DNA of 64,000 nucleotides, from positions 62,001-126,000 of the forward strand of contig NZ_JAMQGP010000009.1 in NCBI RefSeq assembly GCF_023703465.1, in the 5' to 3' direction. The notes under the pieces were generated by a model that was given only the letters and a program-made list of their open reading frames with translations, did not search any database and was not told where the DNA came from. Below, piece by piece: positions 1 to 9,989 of the stretch; position 1 is the stretch's first letter; the number at the start of each line of letters is the position of its first letter. Both the position numbers and the translations under genes were made by a program. Source of the DNA: Echinimonas agarilytica. Lineage in GTDB: Bacteria > Pseudomonadota > Gammaproteobacteria > Enterobacterales > Neiellaceae.

Positions 1-825
1 TACCATATGTCCAGCGGCCAGTGGTTGTCTCAAGCATCTGGAACGGATGCAGCTTTAACTCGCGTTCATGAAAGCCCATCTCAGCAGCTTTGGGCTGTGG
101 GCCACGATGGAGTAATCCTCACTAAGCGTGAAGATTCTTGGGAGCTCGTACGAGAAAACATCCAAGAACAAATGCCTTTGTTCGACATCTTGTTTTTGAA
201 TGGTTCCGAAGGCATCGCCATTGGTGCTTATGGATTGTTTTTACGAACTCAAGATGGTGGCAACACTTGGCAACATGAATTACACCAAGGTTTGTTGCTT
301 GCGGAAGATATTGAGTACTTGGAAGAGCTAAAAGAAGAGAGCATTGAGGAATACGAATATGAATTGTCGGCCATGCTTCCTCATCTCAATCAGCTTACTC
401 ATTTAGGGCAAGGCAAACTCATGCTTGTTGGAGAAGCTGGCTTGGTCGCGTTGAGCGACGACCGCGGTTTAACTTGGACGCGTCAAGAAACAAATTATTA
501 CGGTTCATTTTTTGATAGCCTTCAAATCGGCAAGCGCCTTGTTATAGCTGGGCTTCGCGGCCACGTCTTTTACTCCGATGACAATGGACAGAGCTGGCAA
601 GAAAGTCGCACAAATAGCCTAGCTACGATCAATGGTTTGCTATCTGTTGAGGACGATAACATTATGGCTTTGGCCAGCAATGGCGTATTTCTCGTGAGTT
701 CTGATCAAGGCGCCACATTTACAACTCATCAACTTGAGCAAGGGGAGTCAGCATTAGCTGGCGACGTATTCAATCATCAACACTATATCGTGAGTGATCA
801 TGGTATTCGTATCTTAAACTGGTGA
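1..825 (+). CDS. YCF48/BNR-repeat protein, 5' end outside window
   Basis: The protein carries several Asp-box (BNR) repeats of the S/T-x-D-x-G-x-T/S-W type: QDGGNTW, DDRGLTW, DDNGQSW and DQGATF. This is typical of the YCF48-like beta-propeller family. The reading frame stays open to the first base of the window and no signal peptide is seen, so the first visible ATG at 7 is probably internal and the gene starts upstream. The next gene, an RND/MMPL exporter, begins 10 nt after the stop. YCF48-like proteins are often encoded beside such exporters together with DUF1302 and DUF1329 genes, which would lie outside this window. A periplasmic accessory role for the exporter is inference; the substrate is unknown. 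Confidence 0.75.
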   Translation, partial: YHMSSGQWLSQASGTDAALTRVHESPSQQLWAVGHDGVILTKREDSWELVRENIQEQMPLFDILFLNGSEGIAIGAYGLFLRTQDGGNTWQHELHQGLLLAEDIEYLEELKEESIEEYEYELSAMLPHLNQLTHLGQGKLMLVGEAGLVALSDDRGLTWTRQETNYYGSFFDSLQIGKRLVIAGLRGHVFYSDDNGQSWQESRTNSLATINGLLSVEDDNIMALASNGVFLVSSDQGATFTTHQLEQGESALAGDVFNHQHYIVSDHGIRILNW

Positions 826-835
826 GGCTGTAACC

Positions 836-3160
836 ATGTTAATTACACCAGTCATTGACGCTGTAGAACGTTTTATTTTCCGGCATCGCACATGCGTCAT
901 TGCCGTTTTTCTTATCGCTACTGTCGGATTACTTTGGAGCGCGACTGGGCTGCGAATGGACGCCGCATTTACCAAGAATATCCCGCTGAATCACTCGTAC
1001 ATGCAAACCTATATGGACCATCAAAAAGATTTTGGTGGGGCAAACTCAGTGATGGTGACTGTGACTGCTAATGATGGCGACATGTTTACCGAAGCGTTTT
1101 TCGAGAAACTTAAAAGTGTACACGATCAGTTATTCTTTATTCCGGGCGTAGACAGGCCATCGGTTCAATCGCTGTATAGTCCGAGTACCCGATTTACCGA
1201 AGTGGTTGAAGATGGTTTTGCCGGTGGCCCGGTGATTCCTGCCGACTTTAAACCGGATGCAACGGGCCTCGGTATCGTCCAAAGCAATATTAGCAAAGCC
1301 GGTATTGTGGGGCGCTTAGTCTCGAATGACTATAGCTCTGCAATGGTTCGAGCGAATCTACAAGAGTTCAATCCAGAAACCGGCGATAAACTCGATACGT
1401 TGGCATTAGCCAAGTTGCTTGAAGATAGTATTCGAGGCGAGTTCGAAACGAACGATATCTCGATTCAGATTATCGGTTTTAGCAAAATGATTGGTGACGT
1501 CGCGGACGGCGCGCGCTCGGTCTTATTGTTCTTCACTATCGCTTTGGTCATCACAGCGTTGATGGTCTATTTCTTTAGCCATTCAATCCTACTGACGCTA
1601 TTGCCGCTTTCATGCTCGATCATGGCTGTGGTTTGGCAGTTAGGCGCGTTGCCTTTACTCGGCTTTGGAATTGACCCAATGTCGGTGTTGGTGCCGTTTT
1701 TAGTGTTTGCGATTGGCGTATCGCATGGCGTACAAATGATTAATGCCATGGCGAAGTCGGTTGGTTTGGGCTTAACAAGTAAAGAAGCGGCGCAAAATAG
1801 TTTCCGTAATTTGCTACTGCCTGGCGGCATCGCGCTGCTGTCTGACACAATTGGATTCATGACGATTCTCAGCATCGACATTGGGATTGTTCGAGAATTG
1901 GCGATCACCGCTAGTATTGGTGTTGCGGTGATTATTCTTACCAATTTGGTATTGTTGCCGGTATTGCTCAGCTATGTAAAATTTAGCCCAGCGGCAGTCG
2001 CCAAATTATCGCAACCCAGTCCAATTGCAAATCGCCTTTGGGATAAACTCGCGCTGTGCGCTACAAGACCTGTGTCATACGGTATTTTAGCGGTGGCAGT
2101 GTTGTTGTTTATTGGCGGCTATTGGCAGGCAAGTCAAATGCGTATTGGCTCGTTTCAACCGGGAGCGCCCGCGCTTCATGCCGATGCTCGGTATAACCAA
2201 GATACCTTCCTCATTACTGATCGCTATTCGATTACCACCGACGTGATGTCTATTATTGTGGAAGCTGAGCCGCAATCATGCGCAAATCACGAAGTGATGA
2301 ATACAATTGATCAGTTCCAGTGGAGGTTAGAGCAAGTAGACGGTGTGCAGTCCTCCATTTCACTGCCCACTGTGGCCAAGCTTTATAACGCTGGGTTCAA
2401 TGAAGGGAATCCCAAATGGCGGGTTTTACCGCGAAATGAGGCTGCCTTAGTTCAGTCCATTGCTCAGGTACCCACCAATACGGGGTTACTCAATTCAAAC
2501 TGTAGCGTAATGCCGGTGTATTTGTTTTTGGAAGATCATACCGCCGAAACAATTCAAGCTGTGATCGCGGCAGTCAAAGAAGCGCAAACCATGTACCAAA
2601 CGGAATCACTTAAATTTCGTTTAGCATCTGGCCCTGTGGGTGTCATGGCGGCCAAAAATGAAGCGGTTGCTGATGCGCAAGTACCGATGATGCTATATGT
2701 TTACGGTGCGGTGATTGTGCTGTGTCTACTGAGTTTCCGGTCAGTTAAAGCGACTGCCGCAGTGGTCTTGCCGCTGTATTTGGTGTCTGTTTTAGCACAG
2801 GGTTTAATGACACAGCTCGGTATTGGTCTGACGGTGTCGACCTTGCCTGTAATTGCGCTAGGGGTTGGTATTGGTGTTGACTATGGCATCTATATCTTGT
2901 CGACCATGAGTGAGCGCATTCGCAAAGGTGAGCCAATCGCAGAGGCTTATCGGTACGCGTTGTCTGAGCGCGGCAGTGCGGTGTTGTTTACTGGAGTGAC
3001 GCTTGCCGTAGGCGTCTCTACTTGGTTCTTCTCGCCATTGAAATATCAGGTGTCGATGGGCGTTCTTTTAACCTTTATGTTCTTGGTGAACATGCTTGCA
3101 GCGGTCATCATTTTGCCGGCACTCGCATCGATCTTTTGGCGTAAAAAAGGACACAGTTAA
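836..3160 (+). CDS. RND superfamily (MMPL-type) exporter
   Basis: This 774-aa integral membrane protein has the RND duplication. An N-terminal membrane anchor (about residues 15-35) is followed by a periplasmic loop, a multi-helix block (about 225-385), a second periplasmic loop and a second block (about 615-770). The second block contains GIGVDYGIYIL, typical of MMPL/sterol-sensing-like domains. At this length it belongs to the hydrophobe/MMPL exporters rather than the 1,000-residue HAE1 drug pumps. A GAGG Shine-Dalgarno precedes the ATG and the YCF48-like gene lies 10 nt upstream, so the two are very likely cotranscribed. Cargo is not deducible; related pairs are often annotated as lipid or hydrophobic-compound exporters. 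Confidence 0.85.
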   Translation: MLITPVIDAVERFIFRHRTCVIAVFLIATVGLLWSATGLRMDAAFTKNIPLNHSYMQTYMDHQKDFGGANSVMVTVTANDGDMFTEAFFEKLKSVHDQLFFIPGVDRPSVQSLYSPSTRFTEVVEDGFAGGPVIPADFKPDATGLGIVQSNISKAGIVGRLVSNDYSSAMVRANLQEFNPETGDKLDTLALAKLLEDSIRGEFETNDISIQIIGFSKMIGDVADGARSVLLFFTIALVITALMVYFFSHSILLTLLPLSCSIMAVVWQLGALPLLGFGIDPMSVLVPFLVFAIGVSHGVQMINAMAKSVGLGLTSKEAAQNSFRNLLLPGGIALLSDTIGFMTILSIDIGIVRELAITASIGVAVIILTNLVLLPVLLSYVKFSPAAVAKLSQPSPIANRLWDKLALCATRPVSYGILAVAVLLFIGGYWQASQMRIGSFQPGAPALHADARYNQDTFLITDRYSITTDVMSIIVEAEPQSCANHEVMNTIDQFQWRLEQVDGVQSSISLPTVAKLYNAGFNEGNPKWRVLPRNEAALVQSIAQVPTNTGLLNSNCSVMPVYLFLEDHTAETIQAVIAAVKEAQTMYQTESLKFRLASGPVGVMAAKNEAVADAQVPMMLYVYGAVIVLCLLSFRSVKATAAVVLPLYLVSVLAQGLMTQLGIGLTVSTLPVIALGVGIGVDYGIYILSTMSERIRKGEPIAEAYRYALSERGSAVLFTGVTLAVGVSTWFFSPLKYQVSMGVLLTFMFLVNMLAAVIILPALASIFWRKKGHS

Positions 3161-3186
3161 CACTTTCTTCGAACCGACCTCCAAAT

Positions 3187-3217
3187 ATGCTGACAGCATC
3201 ACATTGGCTGTCAGCAT
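3187..3217 (+). terminator. Hairpin after the exporter gene
   Basis: Perfect 11-bp inverted repeat ATGCTGACAGC / GCTGTCAGCAT with a 9-nt loop, 27 nt after the exporter stop. The U-tract is short (TTTC), so it is a probable but imperfect intrinsic terminator. Confidence 0.6.
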
Positions 3218-3359
3218 TTCATGACAAATTTCCACATAACAGTCTGATTTCATTCTTCAATTGGGTTTATGCTGAACTCGCGAAAAGCTTGATCTAGAGA
3301 TACACTTAAAGCCAGTTTGAGATTGATTCTTTATCATCACGCAAAAAGGGTTTACACGC

Positions 3360-6300
3360 ATGCCGAACACTGGCTCCCAAAATACGCCCGTATTACTCGA
3401 CCGAGTATTTGATTTAATTTGCCAAAACGTAAAAAGCGGGCCTGATTCAGTTCGGAATCTCGCACAATTGATTTACGGGCGGGTGTCTTTAGAGGACTTA
3501 AGCAAGCGCAGTGATAGCGACTTGTATGGAGCGCTGTTAAGTCTTTGGAATTTGGCCAATGATTACGATGGCGAAAAAGCACATATTCGCATTTTAAACC
3601 CTGAGCTCGAACAGCACGGCTGGCATTCTAATCATACCGTGATAGAAATTGTCACCCAAGACATGCCGTTTTTAGTTGATTCAGTGCGCATGGCGCTCAC
3701 AAGGCTCGGAATTACATGTCATTTATTGTTACATAGCCCAGTGCTCGTTTCTCGTGATGACTCCGGCAAGGTCACCGGAATTGAGGAGAATGTCGATGCC
3801 TCACAGTCTGAGTTGGAAACACTATTCCACATCGAAATTGATCGTCAATCTAGCACTGAATCACGAGATGCGGTACTGACAGAACTTGAAAGTGTATTGC
3901 TTGATGTGGCGGCATCAGTAAACGATTGGAAACCTATGTTAGGGCAGCTTGAGAGCGTCATTCAAGAGGTTCGAAACACTGACTATCCCGATTCAGGGTT
4001 ACCCAAAGAAGAGGTGCTACGTTACTTACAGTGGGTGTCAGAGGGCAATTGCACACTAATGGGGTATCACCAAACCGATATAGTCCCAATCGCGGGTGAC
4101 TATGAAGTGCGCGTTATTGCTGGAACCGAGCTTGGTATTCTCAAGCTTAACCCTGTGAATCCGGTGATCCGCTTGAGCGATATGATTTCCTCTGGTCAAG
4201 AAGCAGCCGTTTCACCAGAAGTATTAATTTTAACAAAGACCAATCAAAAGAGCCGAGTTCACCGCAATGCTTTTCCAGATTATATTGGCATTAAGCGATT
4301 CGATGCACAGGGCAAAGTCATTGGTGAGCACCGCTTTATAGGGTTGTATTCCTCAGCGCTTTATAACAACAGCGCTCAGCACGTTCCGTTACTAAAAACC
4401 AAACTTGATCAAGTGATGGGTATGTCAGGCTTGATCAAAGGATCCCACGCCTATAAAGCTTTACTCAACATCATCGAAACCTATCCGCGCGACGAGTTGA
4501 TACAAGCCACACAACAAGAGTTACTTGAAGTGGGGGTCGGAGTGTTGCAAATGCAAGAGCGCGACATGACGCGCTTATTTGTCCGCCGAGAACTGTTTGG
4601 GCGGTTTTACTCCTGCATGGTTTATGTGACTAAAGAGCGTTACAACACTCAGCTTCGCCGCCATACTCAGGCCATTCTACAAGCAAGTTTTGGGAGTCGA
4701 TCAACGGTTGAGTTTACGACCTTTTTCTCCGAGTCAGAACTCGCCCGAACCCACTACATTGTCCACGTTGACAATAACCAGCAGGATGTTGATGTGAACG
4801 AGATACAGAATAATTTGATTGAAGCCGCACGTTCGTGGGATGACAGGTTCGGAGAGGCTCTTACGCGAAAATTTGGCGATAACCATGGCCGTCAGCTCGC
4901 CGTGAAATATGAAAATGGATTTGCGCCGAGTTATAAAGAACGAACGCTTCCTAACTCCGCGCTGGTCGATATTGATAAAATTGAACAGCTCAACGATGCC
5001 GACCACCTGGGCATGCTGTTTTACCAGCCACAAGAAGACAAAGGTACCGACCGCGTTTGTTTAAAATTGTTTCATCGAGACCAACCCATCCCGTTATCAG
5101 ATGTGTTACCAGTGCTTGAAAACCTCGGGTTGAAAGTTATTGGTGAGCGTCCGTATGAGGTTCGAGATACAGATGGCAATGTGAGTTGGATACTCGAATT
5201 TAACATGCTCCATTTGGGGAACGAGTCATTGGACTTGGCACAATGCCAAGAACGTTTCCAACAAGCGCTTGGTGGGGTGTGGAGTGGCGACTATGAAAAC
5301 GACTCCTTTAACCGCTTAGTACTTGGTGCCAAATTAACGGCTCGTCAGGTGTCTATTCTTCGGGCGTACGCCAAATACATGCGGCAATTGGGCGTATCTT
5401 TTTCCCAACAGTATATAGAGGATGCGCTGAATCGTTATCCGGCTGTGGCAGCTCTGTTGGTTAAAGCATTTGATCAACGATTTAATATTGAACACAAACA
5501 AGCTGATCGTGATTCCAATCACGAGGCTTGCGTTGCCGAAGTTGAATCGCTACTCGACGAAGTATCAAATCTAGATGAAGACCGAATAATTCGTCGTTAC
5601 ATGGCACTCATCTCCGCGACAGTTCGCACCAACGCTTATCAAACAATTGAGCAAGGTGAGCACAAGCCGTATGTCTCTTTCAAGATGTTGCCGCATCTGA
5701 TTCCAGACGTTCCTTTACCGCTGCCTGAGTTTGAAATCTTCGTCTATTCACCGCGGGTGGAAGGCGTTCACCTGCGCGGCGGCAAAGTTGCAAGGGGAGG
5801 CTTGCGCTGGTCAGATCGTCGCGAAGATTTCCGCACTGAAGTATTGGGCTTGGTGAAAGCTCAGCAAGTTAAAAACACGGTGATTGTGCCGGTTGGTGCC
5901 AAAGGCGGCTTTGTGTGCAAGCAACAAAAAACCGGCGCATCGCGCGATGAGTTTATTGCTGAAGGCCAAGCGTGCTACCGAATTTTTATTCGTGGATTAC
6001 TGGATATCACAGACAACATGGTAAAAGGGCAATTAGTCCCACCGCAGTCTGTTGTGCGCCATGATGAAGACGACTCTTATCTAGTGGTTGCGGCAGACAA
6101 GGGCACTGCGACTTTCTCTGATATTGCCAATGAAATCGCTGAAGAATATGGTTTTTGGCTTGGTGATGCTTTTGCCTCTGGCGGTAGTCAGGGCTATGAC
6201 CATAAAAAGATGGGGATTACAGCAAAAGGTGCTTGGGAGTCAGTGAAACGCCATTTCCGAGAAATGGACATTGATTGTCAAAACACCGAGTTTACAGCCA

Positions 6301-8204
6301 TTGGTATTGGCGATATGGCAGGTGATGTATTTGGCAACGGTATGTTGCTGTCTAAGCATACTAAAATATTGGCGGCGTTTAACCACTTACATATTTTCAT
6401 CGATCCAAATCCAGATGCCTCAGCATCTTTCGCAGAGCGAGAGCGTTTGTTTAATTTGCCGCGTTCGAACTGGACTGATTACGATTACTCCCTTATCTCA
6501 GAGGGGGGGGGTATTTATGAACGATCAGCTAAAAGTATTACGGTATCTGAACAAGCGAAACTAGCCCTAGGGCTGGCGTCTACAACTTTCACACCCAATG
6601 ATTTGTTGCAGCAGATCCTCAAGGCACCGGTTGATTTAATTTGGAATGGCGGGATTGGCACTTACTTCAAAGCTGCATCTGAAAGTCACTCAGATGTGGG
6701 GGATCGGGCAAACGATGCCGTGCGTATCAACGGTACTGAGATGAGAGCCAAAGTATTAGGTGAAGGTGGCAACTTAGGGGCTACACAACTGGGGCGGATT
6801 GAATTTGCTCGTAACGGGGGCCGAGTGAACACAGATTTCATCGATAACGTTGGGGGGGTCGACTGCTCAGACAATGAAGTTAATATCAAAATTCTATTAA
6901 CGCTGGTTGAACAAGCTGGCGAGATGACACGCAAGCAACGCAACAAGTTGCTGGTCGAAATGACAGATGAAGTATCAGAAATGGTATTGGACGATTGCTA
7001 TTTACAGACGCAAAGCATTAGCGTCACGCAGTCCCGTGGGGCCGCGCTATTGAAAGAACAAATACGTTTGATACAAGACTTAGAGCGGCGCGGGATCTTA
7101 GATCGCAGTCTCGAATTTTTGCCTAGTGATGAGGAGTTATCCCAGCGCCAAGCGATGAGTGAAGGGCTAACGCGCCCGGAACTATCAGTTTTGATTTCGT
7201 ACGACAAAATGGTGTTAAAAGAAGCGCTTAATAACGATGTCATTACGAGCGATAGCTTTCACGCATCCACAATGGCCAAGGCGTTTCCAAAGTACTTGCA
7301 AAACACCTACCACAAGCAAATGCTCGATCACCCGTTGCGTTCTGAAATTATCTCGACTCAAATTGCGAATCAAATTGTCAACGACATGGGGCTCAATTTT
7401 GTCAATCGAATGAAAGATGAAACGGGTGCAGAGATTAACGAAATTGCATCGAGCTACACGCTGGCGCGGGAAGTATTCAAAGCTACCGAGATTCGGGAAC
7501 AACTGCAATCTCGCGACAATTTGGTTCCAGCTTCTACTCAACTTGAGTGCATGATCGAAATTAGACGCATCTTGCGCCACGCAACTCGCTGGTTTGTGCG
7601 CCACCGTAACCGGGCGATGTCGATTAACGATTCAGTGATGTTTTATTTACCCGCGTTTGAAAGTGTATTAAATCATTTGGAAACGAGTTTGGTGCCTGCG
7701 GAATGGCAAGTATTGCAACAACAATCAAAGGACTATCAAGAAAAAGGTTTACCAGCCTCACTTGCTGAAAAAATGGCGACATTGAGTACTTTATTTTCAA
7801 CATTAGATATTGCTCAGATTGCACAACTTCAAAATAGACCTATTGAACTGGTGTCAGAGATCTATTTCAAGTTGGGCGCTCAATTGGAACTGCATTGGTT
7901 CCTAGAGCAAATTAGTGAGCAACCTGTCGCTAATCATTGGCAAGCGTTGGCTCGCGCGTCTTTTAGAGAAGAACTCGATTGGCAACAACGTGCTCTAACT
8001 CTGGCCGTTGATCGTTATTGCCAAGACGGTTGCGAGGCTCAGAGTATGGTGGATCGTTGGTTTGAAGAGCATCGGGCATCAATCTCGCGCTGGATACAGA
8101 TGTTGAACGAGTTTAAGACGGTCAGAGGGCATGAATATGCCAAATTCTCCGTCGCTTTACGCGAACTCATGCTGTTAAGTCATACCAGCGATCCGTTACA
8201 ATAA
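3360..8204 (+). CDS. gdhB: NAD-specific glutamate dehydrogenase, 180-kDa class
   Basis: At 1,614 aa this matches the very large NAD-dependent glutamate dehydrogenases, which oxidise glutamate to 2-oxoglutarate and ammonium. The N-terminal half (about 1-700) holds the ACT-like and helical regulatory region of the family. The catalytic part follows, with GGKVARGGLRWSDR and PVGAKGGF, where the lysine near residue 847 is the expected catalytic one. The NAD-binding part includes GIGDMAGDVFGNGML and NWGG-like glycine motifs. The gene stands alone: a hairpin separates it from the exporter upstream and another from pyrD downstream. A run of nine G at about 6502-6510 encodes a Gly-Gly-Gly stretch and could slip. 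The symbol follows Shewanella usage. Confidence 0.93.
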   Translation: MPNTGSQNTPVLLDRVFDLICQNVKSGPDSVRNLAQLIYGRVSLEDLSKRSDSDLYGALLSLWNLANDYDGEKAHIRILNPELEQHGWHSNHTVIEIVTQDMPFLVDSVRMALTRLGITCHLLLHSPVLVSRDDSGKVTGIEENVDASQSELETLFHIEIDRQSSTESRDAVLTELESVLLDVAASVNDWKPMLGQLESVIQEVRNTDYPDSGLPKEEVLRYLQWVSEGNCTLMGYHQTDIVPIAGDYEVRVIAGTELGILKLNPVNPVIRLSDMISSGQEAAVSPEVLILTKTNQKSRVHRNAFPDYIGIKRFDAQGKVIGEHRFIGLYSSALYNNSAQHVPLLKTKLDQVMGMSGLIKGSHAYKALLNIIETYPRDELIQATQQELLEVGVGVLQMQERDMTRLFVRRELFGRFYSCMVYVTKERYNTQLRRHTQAILQASFGSRSTVEFTTFFSESELARTHYIVHVDNNQQDVDVNEIQNNLIEAARSWDDRFGEALTRKFGDNHGRQLAVKYENGFAPSYKERTLPNSALVDIDKIEQLNDADHLGMLFYQPQEDKGTDRVCLKLFHRDQPIPLSDVLPVLENLGLKVIGERPYEVRDTDGNVSWILEFNMLHLGNESLDLAQCQERFQQALGGVWSGDYENDSFNRLVLGAKLTARQVSILRAYAKYMRQLGVSFSQQYIEDALNRYPAVAALLVKAFDQRFNIEHKQADRDSNHEACVAEVESLLDEVSNLDEDRIIRRYMALISATVRTNAYQTIEQGEHKPYVSFKMLPHLIPDVPLPLPEFEIFVYSPRVEGVHLRGGKVARGGLRWSDRREDFRTEVLGLVKAQQVKNTVIVPVGAKGGFVCKQQKTGASRDEFIAEGQACYRIFIRGLLDITDNMVKGQLVPPQSVVRHDEDDSYLVVAADKGTATFSDIANEIAEEYGFWLGDAFASGGSQGYDHKKMGITAKGAWESVKRHFREMDIDCQNTEFTAIGIGDMAGDVFGNGMLLSKHTKILAAFNHLHIFIDPNPDASASFAERERLFNLPRSNWTDYDYSLISEGGGIYERSAKSITVSEQAKLALGLASTTFTPNDLLQQILKAPVDLIWNGGIGTYFKAASESHSDVGDRANDAVRINGTEMRAKVLGEGGNLGATQLGRIEFARNGGRVNTDFIDNVGGVDCSDNEVNIKILLTLVEQAGEMTRKQRNKLLVEMTDEVSEMVLDDCYLQTQSISVTQSRGAALLKEQIRLIQDLERRGILDRSLEFLPSDEELSQRQAMSEGLTRPELSVLISYDKMVLKEALNNDVITSDSFHASTMAKAFPKYLQNTYHKQMLDHPLRSEIISTQIANQIVNDMGLNFVNRMKDETGAEINEIASSYTLAREVFKATEIREQLQSRDNLVPASTQLECMIEIRRILRHATRWFVRHRNRAMSINDSVMFYLPAFESVLNHLETSLVPAEWQVLQQQSKDYQEKGLPASLAEKMATLSTLFSTLDIAQIAQLQNRPIELVSEIYFKLGAQLELHWFLEQISEQPVANHWQALARASFREELDWQQRALTLAVDRYCQDGCEAQSMVDRWFEEHRASISRWIQMLNEFKTVRGHEYAKFSVALRELMLLSHTSDPLQ

Positions 8205-8220
8205 GCCAATCTCACATCAA

Positions 8221-8245
8221 ACACCGCCATAGCGGCGGTGTGTTT
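8221..8245 (+). terminator. Intrinsic terminator in the gdhB-pyrD gap
   Basis: Inverted repeat ACACCGCC (8221-8228) / GGCGGTGT (8234-8241) with a 5-nt loop, followed by GTTTT. It lies 16 nt after the gdhB stop and ends about 20 nt before the pyrD ATG. It most likely ends gdhB transcription. A role as a pyrD leader hairpin is an alternative. Confidence 0.65.
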
Positions 8246-8261
8246 TCAGACTAAGAGCGCT

Positions 8262-9278
8262 ATGTATTACGATCTGACCCGAAAAATTTTGTTTGCACAA
8301 GACCCCGAAAAAGCTCACGACATTACCATTGGTATGCTCAAAAAAATTGGTAAAACTCCATTGCGCGCAATGTTGGACGGTCGTGTACAAGGTTCGCCTC
8401 GTAATGTGATGGGGCTCGATTTTGCCAACCCAGTGGGTTTAGCCGCAGGGTTAGATAAAAATGGCGAATGTTTAGATGCATGGTTTGCATTAGGGTTTGG
8501 CTTTGTAGAAATTGGTACGGTCACACCTTTGGCTCAAGGTGGCAATGATAAACCCCGTTTGTTTCGTGTGTTGGACGCCGAAGGGATCATTAACCGCATG
8601 GGGTTCAACAACAAGGGCGTTGATTATCTAGTAGAGCAGGTTAAGCAGGTAAAACATCGCACTGGCTTAGTCGGTATTAACATTGGTAAGAACAAAGATA
8701 CGCCAGTCGAGCATGGAAAAGACGACTATTTAATTTGTTTAAATAAGGTTTATGAACATGCAGATTACGTGGCGGTCAATATTTCTTCGCCCAACACTCC
8801 GGGCTTACGCTCGATGCAATACGGCGATGCGTTAGACGACTTGCTCGCGAGTCTTAAAGAACGCCAAACTGAGCTTGAAAAGAAACACAATCGATATGTT
8901 CCTATTGCTGTGAAAATTGCACCGGATATGACTCATGAAGAAATTGCTCAAACAGCAGATTCGTTCGTGCGTCATTCTATCGATGGTGTTATTGCAACCA
9001 ACACAACCTTATCTCGAGAAGAAATTAAAGGACTACCTCATTGTGACGAGGCCGGTGGGTTAAGTGGCAAACCTTTACAATTGAGATCGACTGAGTTTGT
9101 ACAACGCTTATCGACAGAGTTAGATGGCAAGCTACCGATTATTGGTGTGGGTGGTATTGATTCATTAGCATCGGCCGAAGCAAAAATGAGCGCTGGCGCC
9201 GATTTAGTGCAGATCTATTCAGGGTTTATCTACAAAGGACCACCATTGATTCATAACTTGGTGAAAAATTTACGTTAA
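8262..9278 (+). CDS. pyrD: Dihydroorotate dehydrogenase (quinone), class 2
   Basis: PyrD oxidises dihydroorotate to orotate with FMN and passes the electrons to membrane quinones, the fourth step of pyrimidine synthesis. From the ATG at 8262 the product is 338 aa, close to E. coli PyrD (336). It begins [20 protein letters not shown], the class-2 membrane-association helix. Visible motifs are [21 protein letters not shown] and [10 protein letters not shown], whose Ser is the catalytic base of class 2. The end carries IGVGGIDS and [11 protein letters not shown] of the FMN phosphate site. An in-frame GTG at 8238 is rejected as the start because it lies in the upstream hairpin and adds non-family residues. 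zapC follows, as in E. coli. Confidence 0.95.
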   Translation: MYYDLTRKILFAQDPEKAHDITIGMLKKIGKTPLRAMLDGRVQGSPRNVMGLDFANPVGLAAGLDKNGECLDAWFALGFGFVEIGTVTPLAQGGNDKPRLFRVLDAEGIINRMGFNNKGVDYLVEQVKQVKHRTGLVGINIGKNKDTPVEHGKDDYLICLNKVYEHADYVAVNISSPNTPGLRSMQYGDALDDLLASLKERQTELEKKHNRYVPIAVKIAPDMTHEEIAQTADSFVRHSIDGVIATNTTLSREEIKGLPHCDEAGGLSGKPLQLRSTEFVQRLSTELDGKLPIIGVGGIDSLASAEAKMSAGADLVQIYSGFIYKGPPLIHNLVKNLR

Positions 9279-9353
9279 TTTGACATGCGTCATATTCACA
9301 TCATTGATGAAAAGGTGTACATTGATCGCGGTTGATCGGACAGGAACAAACCA

Positions 9354-9902
9354 ATGAACATCGCCAGAAAGGATTGGCATTGGCAATACAATGAAGTTAC
9401 CAACACGCTGGAAGTGTGTTCGGATGTCGATAGTTGCTACTCAACGGGGTTACGCAAGGCTCAGCTGTGCGGCGACGCTATGCGAAAACAGAGCTTGGCG
9501 ATAGAAGATTTATCATTTCTACATTCAACGTATGAAATTCTCACAGAGCAATGCGGGCTTGATGACACGATTGCAATGAACCACGCAATGAGCGCTGTGT
9601 CGGCGCGTAAGTTCTTTAAGCCAGTGTTACCGCAAAGTTGGTTTTTCTTACCGTCATCTGCCAATTTAACGCTCACTGAGCTGATGGTCGTGGAGTTGGA
9701 TACTCCTGAACAAACGGGTTTGTTTATTACTGTGGCTAGTGATGAGTCGACGTCGCTAATTATGTTAATTTCCGAAAAACTTTGTCTGACCGAACACAAA
9801 AATATGGTTCAAGGAAGTATGCTTCGCGTTATGAATGACCGTATCGCTCGATATGCATCTATGAATGCGCTGGCTATGAACCGCGATTTACTGCGCGCTT
9901 AG
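9354..9902 (+). CDS. zapC: Cell division protein ZapC
   Basis: This 182-aa cytosolic protein matches ZapC (formerly DUF2450/YcbW), which binds FtsZ and stabilises Z-ring protofilament bundles. Recognisable features are the N-terminal WHWQYNE segment, KPVLPQSWFF in the middle and RVMNDRIARY near the C-terminus. These parallel WRWYYDE, KPQMPKSWHF and KIMNDRLKP of the E. coli protein (180 aa). It lies directly after pyrD, the conserved enterobacterial order, which supports the call. An AGGA Shine-Dalgarno precedes the ATG at 9354. The pyrD-zapC gap of 75 nt contains no clear terminator, so the two may be cotranscribed, and a strong terminator follows zapC. Confidence 0.88.
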   Translation: MNIARKDWHWQYNEVTNTLEVCSDVDSCYSTGLRKAQLCGDAMRKQSLAIEDLSFLHSTYEILTEQCGLDDTIAMNHAMSAVSARKFFKPVLPQSWFFLPSSANLTLTELMVVELDTPEQTGLFITVASDESTSLIMLISEKLCLTEHKNMVQGSMLRVMNDRIARYASMNALAMNRDLLRA

Positions 9903-9916
9903 AAGTTTTAATACGG

Positions 9917-9946
9917 AAAAAGCCCCTATGCATAGGGGCTTTTTTT
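9917..9946 (+). terminator. Intrinsic terminator after zapC
   Basis: Long palindrome AAAGCCCCTATG / CATAGGGGCTTT followed by a T-run, 15 nt after the zapC stop. A nearly identical hairpin follows the PilZ gene at 60605. Confidence 0.9.
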
Positions 9947-9989
9947 ATGTCTGCGAGAATGGAATGGGCATTTCACTTAAGAGCTTTAT

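Noticed and set aside
1567-1944. 125-codon minus-strand frame inside the RND exporter gene
   Set aside because: It lies fully antisense to a clear transporter and shows no start site or recognisable sequence.
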